A DNA stretch of 64,000 nt, taken from NCBI GenBank assembly GCA_013177995.1, contig JABLXN010000014.1:1-64000 (forward strand). Direction: 5' to 3'. The notes under the pieces were generated by a model. That model was not told where the DNA came from. It made no database searches and saw only the letters and a list, made by a program, of their open reading frames with translations. This stretch comes from Brevinematales bacterium. Lineage in GTDB: Bacteria; Spirochaetota; Brevinematia; Brevinematales; Thermospiraceae. Both the position numbers and the translations under genes were made by a program. Every line of letters starts with the position of its first letter. The stretch's first letter is position 1. Shown here one piece after another: positions 50,732-60,444 of the stretch.

Positions 50732-51916
50732 CTATTTGAGAAGTCGAGAGATCCAGGGAATACCGATAAAAGTTCCTATAGAAGCCCCAAGAGAGCTTGT
50801 CACAAAGACAAGGAGAATCTTGGTGATACGATTCTGCCAAAAACCCTTCCAGGTAGTGATATCATAGGGCAGATTCTCAAAATCCCTCACCCTTGGCTTG
50901 TGAAAAAAGGCCTCAATGAGAGCTAAAAACATCCCCGCCCCCACAAAGGGATTGAGGGTCGTAAGTGGTGCAATAACCCAGCTTGAAAGAATGGTCACAG
51001 GATGAGCGAAAGCCACAAGACAACCAAGAGCCGCCGCCGTCCCCGTGACCAGTATCCAGTCCCGGACCATAGAAATGGCAAGCCCTGTACCTCCCTTGAA
51101 AAACCCGGCAACCACTATCAAGCCAAAAAGAATCACGACAAGCCACCCTACCACAGCCCCACTGATACGGCTCTGAGGTATTGTCTCAAGCGATTCTTGA
51201 GAACTCTCCACCACCGGATTTTCTAACGCCTCAGCCACCCCCTCAAGATGTCCCCTTCCAATCACTACAAGAGCTTTCTTTCCACTTCCTGAAAGAATTT
51301 TCTGAGCCATATAGAGATTTCGTTCATCAATCAGGACACGTTTCACCGCCGGTAAATGTTTTGCCAGTTCACTCATCATGGTGTTGTAAAGATTGCCTTC
51401 CCCAAGGAGTTTTTTGACCTCTTCTTCAGAAACCTCCTCAGTTTCAAAGAGACTCTCAAAGAGAATCTCCACAATCCGCATCTTGTCCTTGAAAGAGGCC
51501 AAATGCCACGTTCGTTTCAGGGTGGTATTGAGATCGCGGTCGGCTAACACAAAAGGGATACGCTTTTCCTCTGCCAAACGAATAGCAGAGAGCATATCTT
51601 CTCCAACCTCTTCGCCAAGCTGGATCCCCATCTTTTTCTGAAGAGCGGTAAGCAGAAGCGAGGCCAACATAAGAAAACCCTGTCCCGACTTGATAACATT
51701 CACGATATCAAGGTTTTTCCACCGATCCTTTGAGGTAAGAGCCTGATAACGAGCCTCACAAAGCTCCACATACACGGTATCCGGTTGCCACTCTTCTATC
51801 CAGCGACTCACTTCCTGAACACTTTCTTCCAAAATATGCGCTGTCCCGAGAAGAAGGATTTCCCTCTCAGAAAGCGTTACCTTCATTATATGGGGAGCAA
51901 GTCTCTCCTGTGCCAT
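50732..51916 (-). CDS. TraB/PrgY-family membrane protein
   Basis: 394 residues. The TraB/PrgY domain fills residues 1-230 with LLGTAHILEESVQEV, VELCEARY, DERNLYMAQ and VIGRGHLEGV, a putative metallohydrolase core. About four membrane helices follow (about 255-390). PrgY-type proteins limit pheromone signals, but the family occurs widely and its enzymatic role is unsettled. The start overlaps the murA stop (TAATG), so it is coupled to cell-wall synthesis. Confidence 0.9.
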   Translation of the reverse strand: MAQERLAPHIMKVTLSEREILLLGTAHILEESVQEVSRWIEEWQPDTVYVELCEARYQALTSKDRWKNLDIVNVIKSGQGFLMLASLLLTALQKKMGIQLGEEVGEDMLSAIRLAEEKRIPFVLADRDLNTTLKRTWHLASFKDKMRIVEILFESLFETEEVSEEEVKKLLGEGNLYNTMMSELAKHLPAVKRVLIDERNLYMAQKILSGSGKKALVVIGRGHLEGVAEALENPVVESSQESLETIPQSRISGAVVGWLVVILFGLIVVAGFFKGGTGLAISMVRDWILVTGTAAALGCLVAFAHPVTILSSWVIAPLTTLNPFVGAGMFLALIEAFFHKPRVRDFENLPYDITTWKGFWQNRITKILLVFVTSSLGASIGTFIGIPWISRLLK

Positions 51917-53187
51917 TATTCCTCCTGAGGACGACGCTGGATATCCGCCCCGAGTGCACGAAGCTTCTCTTCAAAGTGCTCATATCCACGGTCAATATGA
52001 TAAATACGAAGAACCTCTGTTTTGCCCTTTGCCGCCAGCCCCGCAAGCACAAGCCCTGCCCCGGCCCGAAGATCCGAAGCCATGATAGAAGCACCTGAAA
52101 GCCTTGGCACCCCTTTCACTACAGCGACAGCCCCATCAACATGAATATCCGCTCCCATACGACAGAGCTCTGCCGCATGAAGAAAACGATCAGGGAAAAT
52201 CTTCTCAGAAATAATACTGATCCCATCGGCAAGCGTGACCATGGCCATCAGCTGCGCCTGAAGATCTGTGGGGAAAAAGGGATACGGCTTGGTTTCTACC
52301 TCCACAGGCCGAATGGTTTTCCCCCTGGCCACCAGCGTGGTATGAGAGAGGATCTCTATCTCCACCCCCGCCTTTGAGAACACCTCAATGGGCTCAGCCA
52401 AATGGGCCACACAGGTATTGGTGAGAGTAATCTCTCCTCCGGTAATTCCTGCCGCTGCAATAAAGGTACCCGCCTCAATCCTATCAGGAATAGTCGTGTA
52501 TTCCACTCCGTGAAGTCTCTCCACCCCTTCGATGGTAATCACACTGGTACCCGCCCCGCTAATCTTCGCCCCCATCTTGTTAAGACACTGGGCAAGATCC
52601 GCTACCTCTGGCTCACAGGCAGCCCCTTCAATAACCGTTGTCCCTTCTGCTAACACAGCCGCCATCATGACATTTTCTGTCCCAAGCACACTGGGACCAA
52701 AGCTTCCCAAAAGGTTCATCGAAGTCCCTTTCAACTTAGGACAGGTGGCATTGATATATCCCTCTTCTATGACAATCTCCGCCCCTAACGCCTTCATACC
52801 CCTGATATGAAGATCCACAGGTCGAGGCCCAATGGTACACCCACCGGGGAATGAAACCCTTGCCCGCCCACGTCTCCCAAGAAGGGGACCAAGAACCGCA
52901 ATAGAGGCTCGCATCTTGCGAACAATATCATAAGGAGCCTCATAAGACTGGGACGACACCTCTTCAATGCGCAGAGTATGAGTATCTTCGATAGTTACCT
53001 TTTTGCCTAGGTAGGTGAGAAGGGCTATCATGGTCCGGATATCCATGAGATCGGGTACATTATGCAAGATAACCGGCTCATCTGTCAGAAGCGAAGCCGC
53101 CATAAGAGGAAGCGAAGAGTTCTTTGCTCCACTGATCGCTACCGTTCCCTTGAGGGGGATTTCTCCATGAATGACATATTTATCCAT
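51916..53187 (-). CDS. murA: UDP-N-acetylglucosamine 1-carboxyvinyltransferase
   Basis: 423 residues. The catalytic Cys lies in [18 protein letters not shown] (equivalent to Cys115 of E. coli), with [17 protein letters not shown] at the start. It adds enolpyruvate to UDP-GlcNAc in the first committed step of peptidoglycan synthesis. A Cys at this position predicts normal fosfomycin reactivity. Promoter at 53223-53251. Confidence 0.96.
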   Translation of the reverse strand: MDKYVIHGEIPLKGTVAISGAKNSSLPLMAASLLTDEPVILHNVPDLMDIRTMIALLTYLGKKVTIEDTHTLRIEEVSSQSYEAPYDIVRKMRASIAVLGPLLGRRGRARVSFPGGCTIGPRPVDLHIRGMKALGAEIVIEEGYINATCPKLKGTSMNLLGSFGPSVLGTENVMMAAVLAEGTTVIEGAACEPEVADLAQCLNKMGAKISGAGTSVITIEGVERLHGVEYTTIPDRIEAGTFIAAAGITGGEITLTNTCVAHLAEPIEVFSKAGVEIEILSHTTLVARGKTIRPVEVETKPYPFFPTDLQAQLMAMVTLADGISIISEKIFPDRFLHAAELCRMGADIHVDGAVAVVKGVPRLSGASIMASDLRAGAGLVLAGLAAKGKTEVLRIYHIDRGYEHFEEKLRALGADIQRRPQEE

Positions 53188-53222
53188 ATCTTCTCTATCC
53201 TTGGAAAATAAAATAGGATTTT

Positions 53223-53251
53223 AGTATAAGGAAAAAAGAAAGAAAACGCAA
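53223..53251 (-). promoter_or_regulatory. Promoter of murA-traB
   Basis: Minus strand TTGCGT (53251-53246), 17-bp spacer, TATACT (53228-53223). Confidence 0.65.
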
Positions 53252-53279
53252 TTTTTGGAAATAAAGAACACATGAGGTA

Positions 53280-53338
53280 AAAAAACTTGAGGCCTTTGCA
53301 GGGAGATTTTGTCCTTCTCATCTCTCCCCACAAAGGCC
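53280..53338 (-). terminator. Terminator after the 53384 lipoprotein gene
   Basis: Interrupted long hairpin: GGCCTTTG/CAAAGGCC (53291-53298, 53331-53338) and GGGAGA/TCTCCC inside. On the minus strand it is followed by TCAAG and a T tract (53285-53280). Confidence 0.7.
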
Positions 53339-53383
53339 CCTTATCATCCTCTTTTTTTTGAAAAGATGTGCCAAGAACAAAGT

Positions 53384-54118
53384 TTATAACTTCTCCATTT
53401 CTTTATACTTCACTTCCTGGATCACCCGAATAAACTGATTATACGTGTTGGTCAAACAATCATCCAACAGAGGATTGATGATATCATCCTCAAGGAATCT
53501 ATCAAGATTGGCCCCAGACTTCCATTTGGAATCATAGGGAGGGGTTTTATCATTCCAGATGACGGTCTTTTTCCCCTTTGTTTTTTCTTCTCGCAAATCA
53601 TACATCGTGCCACTCACTTTTCCCCTCACAAGATACTCCCATCCAAACAAACCCTCATATCTCAATATTCCAAATTCAATATTTAACATCAAATAAGCAT
53701 CAGCTCCATACTTCTCCTGCAAAAGAAATTTGTCTTGTTCAAAGTTTGTGATCTCTGCACTATTCAACACCACAAAAGTATAGGTGGGAAAATCTCTTTG
53801 CAGTCTCTCAATAAAGAGAGGGACCACCTTCGGGACAAAATTTGAGATAATCTCTTTTCCCCTTGCGTACTGCTTTCCCATACTGGCATCTATCGCCGTC
53901 ACAAGAGTTATTCCTATTAGACCTTCGCTCATCCTTTCTCTATACCCAGAGAGAAAATCCACCTTATAACTCTCTCTTATGTCCAACAACACCGTCATCG
54001 GCTTCTCAAGATAAACCTTGTTCATCTTGACGGTACTGGAGGTACTCGAACACGAAAACACCACCAGGACAAAGAAAAGTCCCAAAAGCCCTTTCACCCA
54101 GCGATCAAACTTCATCAT
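53384..54118 (-). CDS. Hypothetical lipoprotein
   Basis: 244 residues. The lipoprotein signal ends in VVFSCSSTSS (Cys about 23). No family recognised. The mature part is a mixed fold with a Phe/Leu-rich helix (KVVPLFIERLQRDFPTYTF) and a region reminiscent of envelope lipoproteins that build a nucleotide-free alpha/beta domain (YGADAYLMLNIEF). Probably outer-membrane or periplasmic. It is transcribed in the same direction as the lipoprotein at 54202-54588, about 80 bp after it. Confidence 0.75.
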   Translation of the reverse strand: MMKFDRWVKGLLGLFFVLVVFSCSSTSSTVKMNKVYLEKPMTVLLDIRESYKVDFLSGYRERMSEGLIGITLVTAIDASMGKQYARGKEIISNFVPKVVPLFIERLQRDFPTYTFVVLNSAEITNFEQDKFLLQEKYGADAYLMLNIEFGILRYEGLFGWEYLVRGKVSGTMYDLREEKTKGKKTVIWNDKTPPYDSKWKSGANLDRFLEDDIINPLLDDCLTNTYNQFIRVIQEVKYKEMEKL

Positions 54119-54201
54119 CTCTTTCCTCCTCTATATACAATTCTCTTTTCTCTCATCACCCCACAAAGCACCTATCATCACCCGATGAGTATGAAAAATT
54201 T

Positions 54202-54588
54202 CTACTTCGCCTGCTCTTCTGTCTCAATCTTCAGAATCTCAATGATTCTGATTTTCCCCGAATACGGCTGTTCCTCTATCACCTCCACCTTCACTGTGAG
54301 AATCTTGCCTGCATACTGACGGAGATTGATTTTGTCAGCATTCACCACCTCAAAGGCCCTCTGGGACCTCGTTGTCCAGTTGAGGATAAAATAGACCGTC
54401 GGATTCCCTTCATAGATTTTCACCAGTCCCCGCCACCCCTGTTCAACAGGCTTCACTGGTGAGGTAACTTTATGACGGTATTCTTCCAGAGATGCATCTC
54501 CGTTTCTAAGATAAGGCGTTGGTTTCTTCTCACACCCAACAAAAACCATCCCCGCTAAAAGAAAAACCAAAAACCTCTTTCCCATCAT
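54202..54588 (-). CDS. Small hypothetical lipoprotein
   Basis: 128 residues from ATG 54588. A lipoprotein signal ends in VFVGCEKK. The mature domain is beta-rich (GWRGLVKIYEGNPTVYFILN; GKILTVKVEVIEEQPYSG), like an OB-fold, but no family is recognised. The start was chosen for the AAGGAG site 6 nt upstream; the frame extends to 54615 only into the terminator of the next gene. Confidence 0.72.
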   Translation of the reverse strand: MMGKRFLVFLLAGMVFVGCEKKPTPYLRNGDASLEEYRHKVTSPVKPVEQGWRGLVKIYEGNPTVYFILNWTTRSQRAFEVVNADKINLRQYAGKILTVKVEVIEEQPYSGKIRIIEILKIETEEQAK

Positions 54589-54614
54589 TTCCTTCTCCTT
54601 CAAAGATAAAAACA

Positions 54615-54640
54615 TTCGGGGCAGTTTTCACTGCCCCGAA
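54615..54640 (-). terminator. Terminator of the C11 peptidase gene
   Basis: Perfect 10-bp stem TTCGGGGCAG/CTGCCCCGAA with loop TTTTCA; on the minus strand TGTTTTTATC follows. Confidence 0.85.
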
Positions 54641-54644
54641 AAAT

Positions 54645-57600
54645 CTACTTCAACACGGCGGTGACGCCCTTGACTTTGATAGTAAAGCTACCCGTTCCAG
54701 TATAGGCACCCGCCACCAGTAGATACCACCCCGGTTGAGTTATAGTATAGGTGATTATCTCAGGGTTGTTCTCAGTGTATGCATACTTAAGCCGTTGCAA
54801 TGTTCTCGCATCATACAACTCCAGATCAAAATCCATCGATCCACTCCAGGAAAGAGTGGCTTCTATGCTTCCTGGTTGAGATACATAAAACTGGAAAACT
54901 CTTATCTGACCAGAAGCGGTAAAATTACTCACCATACCCACATTATTGAACAACCAGGGCACGTTAAACTGATTTCCAACTGCGTCAATATATAAATCCC
55001 AAAGTGATGCCTGGTTGAAAAGAGTATAGTTTGAGAGCACATAGTCAGGTCTTACCCAAATCATTAAATCTCCCTGAGAATTTGTCAACCATGTACAGTA
55101 GTACACTGCCATTCCATGGGCATTTGGGTTACCTGCGATAATATTACCACCCGGCTGATGCCATTCATACACCACCGCATTCTGAAGAGCCGTCTTGACA
55201 GCAGAACCATCCGCTATAGTTACCTTGTCAGCAAATTCATACACATCTACATGGTAATAGCCACCATGAATATAGGCACTATATGCTTCCACTGTATCCC
55301 TCACAGGAGCAAAATGAAGAGGAGCTCTCAAGTCATGAGCGGCATTCAAAAGATTGTTGTAAAGATTAGTAACATAACTCTCAAAAGCAGTGAAGAGGGT
55401 ATTGATCTTGGAAAGATCATAAACTGCTATTGCACTTGTCTGGATAGTTGCATAACGGTTAGCAAAGGCATTGACAATAGCCTGATAGAGATTTTCCTTC
55501 GACAACGAACCAGAGAGAAATACCGGTAACCATTGATCATATTCCCATCCATCCCCCAGAGTAGTATCAGGAGAAGCAATGAGATACTCAGCAAGGCTTC
55601 GCCATTCGTAGGCTGTTTCAAGCATACCCATCAGACAGGCATCTGCTCCGAGGATAGTAATCCCTTTTCCTGTCAGCGCAGTGCGTACTTCCGAGTTATA
55701 TAATTCATCTCCAGAAGAAGCATCCCAACTGATCCCTTTCAACACATCATTTCTTTTTGCAGAAACAACAGAAGGAAGTATTGTCTCTTTTTCGGGGAGA
55801 GTAAAGATCGAAGAAAAAGGTGTCTTTTCTTTACGAGAAGAGGTGAGCATAATCTCTTTTTGTAAAAGGATAGTGGGAATGTTCTGAGAAGAGGTTTTAC
55901 TTCTCCAGCCATCTCCATGGTTCCAGATGACAAGCATGGTATTGGTTGCCGGGAAGTATGCCTTCACATAGTCCACAAAGGCCGCAAGGACAGCAGGATC
56001 TCCCATGTTTTTCTCGTCACTATCCCCTGTATCAGAGAGCCCCATACCGGCAAGCCTCTTGGAAATCACCGTGCCATTCAAACCACCACTATCATATTGC
56101 ATATAGTAGAGACGAGTTCCCTTCCAGTCTCCATCAGAGGTATCATCACCAGGACTTCTATCTACCAGCACGACCACATGAACCTTGTTCTCTCCTCCAG
56201 CAAGCCCTGCTTCTATCTCATTGAGATCCTCCATGGCATTTGGTTCAAGATCACTGTCTCCGTTCATGAAAATCATAATAGTCCAGGGCAGTCGCGCGGA
56301 ATTTGTGAGAATAATGCGGTTGGTAACCGAACTATTCCCGGCTTTATCAAGGGCATAGATATCATTCGTTTGCAGGGTTCCTCCAGCAATAGCTACATTA
56401 TAATTCCAGCTATTTCCAACCAGATTGGCCTGTACATAAGAAGAACCATTGACAGAAATCATCACTTTGTCCAGATTCTGATCAGAAGCCGATCCAGCCA
56501 ACACATAGTTGGTAGAAACAAACTGGAAGTTTGTATGAGAAGTTACCGTTAAGGTTGGCTTCGTGCTATCCAGTACCACTTTTCTGGTCACCTGAGAGGT
56601 CTTGCCATTATCGGCCGTGGCTTTAGCCCGAATAGTGTTCGTCCCTTCTGCCAACGACAAAGTCAAAGACCAGTTGCCATTATTATAAGTAGCCTCAGTA
56701 TAATTCACCCCATCAAGGCTCAGTTCTACTTTGGTAATACTATAGGGAGCATTAATAGAAGCCGTTCCCGTAAACGTTACGGCGACGGCATTGGTCAAAA
56801 TACCCTCAGCAGGAGCCGTAAAAGCCACTACAGGCGCTACAGGATATTCAACCTCTCTCTCAACGATAGCCGATACATTCCCGGCCAGATCCTCCGCATA
56901 GACATAGTTAGTATGTTTTCCATAGGTGGAAAGAGTTATGTTGGTACTCCAGTTTCCATTGACCACAGAAACTGCCTTCCAGGAACCATTATCCACTTTT
57001 ACATACACGACGTTGTAGGCAATGTTATCACTCACCGTTCCCGAAAGAGTATAATTCGAACTCACTTCACTCCCGGCTGCTGGTGCAGTAATAGTGACCA
57101 CAGGAGCCACCGCATCCAGCACCACTTTTCTGGTAACCTGCGTCGTCTTTCCATTATCAGCTGTGGCTTTGACACGAAGAGTATTTGTCCCTTCTGAAAG
57201 GTTGACGTTCGCGGACCAGTCGGTACCACTGACGTTTGCCGGCACATAATTTACCCCATCAAGGCTCACCTCTACCGTAGCAATCGAATAGGGAGCTTCA
57301 ATAGATACCGTTCCCATCACCGTGACAGAAGCACTCGCTGTAAGGTATCCCTCTGCAGGAGATGTTACAACGAGAGAAGGCACAGCGGCACGAACCACTT
57401 CCACAAGATTGGTCACGGTTACATTGGAAGCCTTGTCTTCAGCATACACATAATTCGTATGCTTCCCATAGCTTGAGAGGGAAATATTGGTACTCCAGCT
57501 TCCATTGACCACAGGCACAACACCAAACACCGAATCATTATCCACAGCCACATACACAGCCTGTACCCCGGAGGCATTATCACTTACCGTCCCCTGAAGA

Positions 57601-57803
57601 GTATAAGTAGCCCCGACTTCCTGACCATTGGTTGGCTGAGAGATCACCAGAGTTGGAGGAGTGGTATCAGGCGTTGGTGTAGAACTACCACCGCTTCCAC
57701 TTCCTGAATCCGTTCCCGAACCCGAGGTACCACCAGAAACAGAACACGCCACTATGATGGCACCAAGGAAGAGAAAACACCAGAACTTCCACAATTTTGA
57801 CAT
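54645..57803 (-). CDS. Clostripain (C11) family lipoprotein protease with Ig-like repeats
   Basis: 1052 residues. A lipoprotein signal (IIVACSVSGG) is followed by a Gly/Ser linker and five Ig-like domains in an A-B-A-B-A order (about 45-500; A units share GKHTNYVYAED, B units share KATADNGKT and VTRKVVLD). A peptidase C11 domain follows (about 505-920) with the His of VIWNHGDGW and the catalytic Cys of GADACLMGMLE. The C-terminus (about 960-1052) resembles a bacterial pre-peptidase PPC domain. It is a likely surface-anchored cysteine protease cutting after Arg/Lys. An inverted repeat (57845-57857) lies at its promoter. Confidence 0.9.
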   Translation of the reverse strand: MSKLWKFWCFLFLGAIIVACSVSGGTSGSGTDSGSGSGGSSTPTPDTTPPTLVISQPTNGQEVGATYTLQGTVSDNASGVQAVYVAVDNDSVFGVVPVVNGSWSTNISLSSYGKHTNYVYAEDKASNVTVTNLVEVVRAAVPSLVVTSPAEGYLTASASVTVMGTVSIEAPYSIATVEVSLDGVNYVPANVSGTDWSANVNLSEGTNTLRVKATADNGKTTQVTRKVVLDAVAPVVTITAPAAGSEVSSNYTLSGTVSDNIAYNVVYVKVDNGSWKAVSVVNGNWSTNITLSTYGKHTNYVYAEDLAGNVSAIVEREVEYPVAPVVAFTAPAEGILTNAVAVTFTGTASINAPYSITKVELSLDGVNYTEATYNNGNWSLTLSLAEGTNTIRAKATADNGKTSQVTRKVVLDSTKPTLTVTSHTNFQFVSTNYVLAGSASDQNLDKVMISVNGSSYVQANLVGNSWNYNVAIAGGTLQTNDIYALDKAGNSSVTNRIILTNSARLPWTIMIFMNGDSDLEPNAMEDLNEIEAGLAGGENKVHVVVLVDRSPGDDTSDGDWKGTRLYYMQYDSGGLNGTVISKRLAGMGLSDTGDSDEKNMGDPAVLAAFVDYVKAYFPATNTMLVIWNHGDGWRSKTSSQNIPTILLQKEIMLTSSRKEKTPFSSIFTLPEKETILPSVVSAKRNDVLKGISWDASSGDELYNSEVRTALTGKGITILGADACLMGMLETAYEWRSLAEYLIASPDTTLGDGWEYDQWLPVFLSGSLSKENLYQAIVNAFANRYATIQTSAIAVYDLSKINTLFTAFESYVTNLYNNLLNAAHDLRAPLHFAPVRDTVEAYSAYIHGGYYHVDVYEFADKVTIADGSAVKTALQNAVVYEWHQPGGNIIAGNPNAHGMAVYYCTWLTNSQGDLMIWVRPDYVLSNYTLFNQASLWDLYIDAVGNQFNVPWLFNNVGMVSNFTASGQIRVFQFYVSQPGSIEATLSWSGSMDFDLELYDARTLQRLKYAYTENNPEIITYTITQPGWYLLVAGAYTGTGSFTIKVKGVTAVLK

Positions 57804-57844
57804 TACAAACCTCCTTTTGATTTTAAAATATTTTTATATATAAT

Positions 57845-57857
57845 ACGCAAAATGCGT
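57845..57857. promoter_or_regulatory. Short inverted repeat at the C11 gene promoter
   Basis: ACGCA-AAA-TGCGT overlaps a possible TTGACG -35 box (minus strand) followed 16 bp later by TATAAA. A regulatory site is possible but not proven. Confidence 0.35.
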
Positions 57858-57979
57858 CAAAAAAATGAAATTTCCACAAAAATTTTCTTCAAATATACCT
57901 TTTTCTTCAAAACGGTTCAAACAAAACTTCTCGCGACTTTTTTATTATAACACATAGACACACAAATATCAACTAAACC

Positions 57980-59311
57980 TCACCCCTTCAACCCTTCTAT
58001 GAGCACCTTCATCTCAGAGAGAGAGGAAAGCGGCTTCAGCCCCTCTCTCCTCTCCACCCGTATTCCGGCTGGATATATCACCGTTTCAAATCCAAGCTTG
58101 AAAGCCTCCTCTATTCTCCTATCCCCTCCTCTCACAAGCCTCACCTCCCCCGCAAGTCCCACTTCACCAAAGACTACCCACGACAAAGGAAGAGGTATCT
58201 GCGTATAAGCCGAGATAAGAGCCCCTGCAATGGAAAGGTCAAGAGCCGTATCCGAAACCTCAAGCCCACTGGTGATATTCACATACACATCAAACTTTGA
58301 AAACGGATACCCAAGATGCCTTTCTAAAACCGCTAAAAGAAGATACAATCGATTGATATCACAGCCCTCCGCCGTTCTCCGCGGATAACTAAACGAAGAA
58401 GAAACCACAATGGCCTGCACCTCCACCGGAATCACCCTCAATCCATCCAGAAGAGGATAAAAACTCACCCCCGTGGGCGGGCTTTCATAGCGGTGGCGAA
58501 AGAGAGAGGCTGTCACAGGAAGCGAACGTATCCCCTCACTCGTCATCTCAAAAATCCCCCATTCATCGGTAGGAGCAAAACGGTTCTTTAGACTACGAAT
58601 AATTCGATAAAGCCCCTTCCTATCCTGTTCAAAAAAGAGCACCGTATCTACAAGATGTTCAATCACCTTGGGCCCGGCTATCTGTCCACTTTTGGTGATA
58701 TGACCAACCAACACAAGAAGAATCTCGAGTTCCTTGCACACCCGTACAAGAACCTGCGTTGACTCCCTCACCTGAAGGATACTTCCCGGAGGAGAACTGT
58801 AGCGGGTAAGCTCAAGCATCTGAACAGAGTCCACAAGAAGTACCTGGGGCCTTTTGGCCCTGAGAAAGTCCTCTATCACCTCCACCCGTGTATCAGCCAA
58901 AAGCCAGAAGTCCTGTTTGACCCCCAACCGACCTGCACGAAGCTTTATCTGAGAGGCAGACTCCTCGCCATGAAGATAACAGACCCGGTATTCTTTGGCT
59001 AAAATATTGGCCAAATGAAGAAGAAGGGTGGACTTCCCTACTCCCGGTTCCCCGGCCAAAAGAATGGTTTGCCCTGGAACAAATCCCCCCACTACACGAT
59101 CAAGCTCAGACTCACCAGAAAAGATCCGTTCCGACTCCTTTGCCTCAACAAGGGAAATCGTGGTGTACGAAGCCTCCCCACTTCCTTTTGAAGCGGGGTG
59201 TTCTTCCACCTCTTCAAAGGTATTCCATTCCCCGCACTCAGGACACTTCCCCAACCACTTTGAGGACTTATACCCACACGAGGTACAGTAGTAAAAGATT
59301 TTTGTCTTCAT
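57980..59311 (-). CDS. radA: DNA repair protein RadA
   Basis: 443 residues. N-terminal zinc finger YYCTSCGYKSSKWLGKCPECGEW, Walker A GEPGVGKSTLLLHLA and a C-terminal Lon-protease-like fold (SGLEVSDTALDLSIAGALIS). The diagnostic KNRFG motif reads KNRFA here. RadA helps branch migration in recombination. It is followed 8 bp downstream of the LapA-like gene's stop and leads no further gene. Confidence 0.94.
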   Translation of the reverse strand: MKTKIFYYCTSCGYKSSKWLGKCPECGEWNTFEEVEEHPASKGSGEASYTTISLVEAKESERIFSGESELDRVVGGFVPGQTILLAGEPGVGKSTLLLHLANILAKEYRVCYLHGEESASQIKLRAGRLGVKQDFWLLADTRVEVIEDFLRAKRPQVLLVDSVQMLELTRYSSPPGSILQVRESTQVLVRVCKELEILLVLVGHITKSGQIAGPKVIEHLVDTVLFFEQDRKGLYRIIRSLKNRFAPTDEWGIFEMTSEGIRSLPVTASLFRHRYESPPTGVSFYPLLDGLRVIPVEVQAIVVSSSFSYPRRTAEGCDINRLYLLLAVLERHLGYPFSKFDVYVNITSGLEVSDTALDLSIAGALISAYTQIPLPLSWVVFGEVGLAGEVRLVRGGDRRIEEAFKLGFETVIYPAGIRVERREGLKPLSSLSEMKVLIEGLKG

Positions 59312-59319
59312 GAAAAGAA

Positions 59320-59538
59320 CTATGGGTTATTCGCGCGCTTAAACTGAGCTAAAGCCATCACCAAAATCCCGACCACAAAGCCACCTAAGAAGAAAAGAAG
59401 CATCACCACAATGAGAGGCAACTGAAAACTCCAGAAAAGCAAACTCACCACCACCATGGTCACATTCTGCAGGATGAGGACACTCAAGAGAACAAGAACA
59501 CCAACCAGAATACCCACCTGTACCCAAAAACGAGACAT
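59320..59538 (-). CDS. LapA/DUF1049-like small membrane protein
   Basis: 72 residues. Two membrane helices (about 6-28 and 36-60) with the family pattern FFLGGFVVGILVMAL in the second. LapA-type proteins assist LPS assembly in enterobacteria, consistent with lpxC here, though a general membrane role is possible. ATG 59538 was chosen for AAAGGAG 8 nt upstream. It lies between the exported protein gene and radA. Confidence 0.78.
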   Translation of the reverse strand: MSRFWVQVGILVGVLVLLSVLILQNVTMVVVSLLFWSFQLPLIVVMLLFFLGGFVVGILVMALAQFKRANNP

Positions 59539-59552
59539 AGGTTTTTCTCCTT

Positions 59553-60119
59553 TCAAAAAGGTTTTTGTCGACCAAGAAAGACAAACGAATTCACCACAAA
59601 AAGAAAGTCATTATAATACTTTTCATAGAGTTCCTTCTTACGAGCCATATACACAATCGTTACCACCGTCTCCCCCGCATCAATATAAACGACTGTCTCA
59701 TGCTCTCCCTGAGGATACAGAAAATCCAAGACCTCATACCTTCCCGTAAGATATTCTGTTTTGCGAATATTCTTAAATTCTATTTTGCGAGGTTGAATAA
59801 TCACCCCTGGATAGGTTTTCAGAAAAAAATTCGTATCTCCATCAATAAATTCCTCCAAATTATTGGTTTTGCCTGTCGGGTTATCTCCTCCTCTGGCATA
59901 GATATACACAGGCATAAGTGAACGAATATTCGTATAAATAACAGGATACGCAAAGTGAGGAATTCCTTCAGAAGCCCCGCTTGTATCAACAATCCAGCCC
60001 TCCGGTGTCCCTACCGAAAAAAAATGCCTCTTGCCATAAATAAGGGCTGTTTCAGTTTCCTCTCCATACACCAAAGACACCAGAAAAGCAGTGGCCAATA
60101 AAAAAAATCCTTTTTTCAC
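59553..60119 (-). CDS. Exported hypothetical protein
   Basis: 188 residues from GTG 60119. A signal peptide (KKGFFLLATAFLVSLVYG) is followed by a beta-rich domain (GKRHFFSVGTPEGWIVDTSG; YETVVYIDAGETVVTIVYMARKK) without recognised family. The frame starts at another GTG (60134), but GGAGGAGGAA immediately precedes the GTG chosen. It is followed closely by the LapA-like and radA genes. Confidence 0.72.
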   Translation of the reverse strand: MKKGFFLLATAFLVSLVYGEETETALIYGKRHFFSVGTPEGWIVDTSGASEGIPHFAYPVIYTNIRSLMPVYIYARGGDNPTGKTNNLEEFIDGDTNFFLKTYPGVIIQPRKIEFKNIRKTEYLTGRYEVLDFLYPQGEHETVVYIDAGETVVTIVYMARKKELYEKYYNDFLFVVNSFVFLGRQKPF

Positions 60120-60241
60120 TTTTTCCTCCTCCACCTCGAGATGAATGTATTATATCAGAAAATCCAGGCCATGTCAAAATACTATACCCAATAAAAAATT
60201 AAGTTAGTTGCTAATTCATGAAAATAGTCGTCTCACAATAT

Positions 60242-60345
60242 GAGACCCTTGCACGGGTGTTTTCTTCCCCTATCTGGTTCAGGGGCTACGCCCCTCTTCC
60301 CCGCTTTTTCTGTTTACAAGGGTTTATATGTCTTTTTTATCCAAA
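60242..60345 (+). mobile_element. MITE copy H (right end lost)
   Basis: Left end GAGACCCTTGCAC and the internal CAGGGGC/GCCCCT stem are kept, and similarity fades near 60345. The terminal hairpin is absent. Confidence 0.8.
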
Positions 60346-60373
60346 GAACACCCTGCACACGTATTCGCTTTTT

Positions 60374-60392
60374 GCTGAAACAAGGTGATAGC
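60374..60392 (-). repeat. Single arm of the 19-bp repeat
   Basis: GCTGAAACAAGGTGATAGC, close to the consensus arm, without partner. Confidence 0.6.
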
Positions 60393-60413
60393 GCTTCTCT
60401 GCTATAAAAAACA

Positions 60414-60443
60414 AAAGAGCCTCCCTTTCGGGGAGGCTCTTTT
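60414..60443 (-). terminator. Terminator of the giant gene
   Basis: 12-bp stem AAAGAGCCTCCC/GGGAGGCTCTTT with loop TTTCG; flanked by A and T tracts, so it could act on both strands. Confidence 0.88.
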
Positions 60444-60444
60444 T

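Larger units (their letters stand above)
60120..60413. other. Intergenic region with MITE copy H
   Basis: Holds the truncated MITE (60242-60345) and a single inverted repeat arm (60374-60392). The remainder (60135-60241) shows nothing recognisable. Confidence 0.5.

Noticed and set aside
53288-53340. A further MITE copy
   Set aside because: It shares CCTTTGCA with the family, but the remainder forms its own hairpin followed by a T tract and has no MITE interior.
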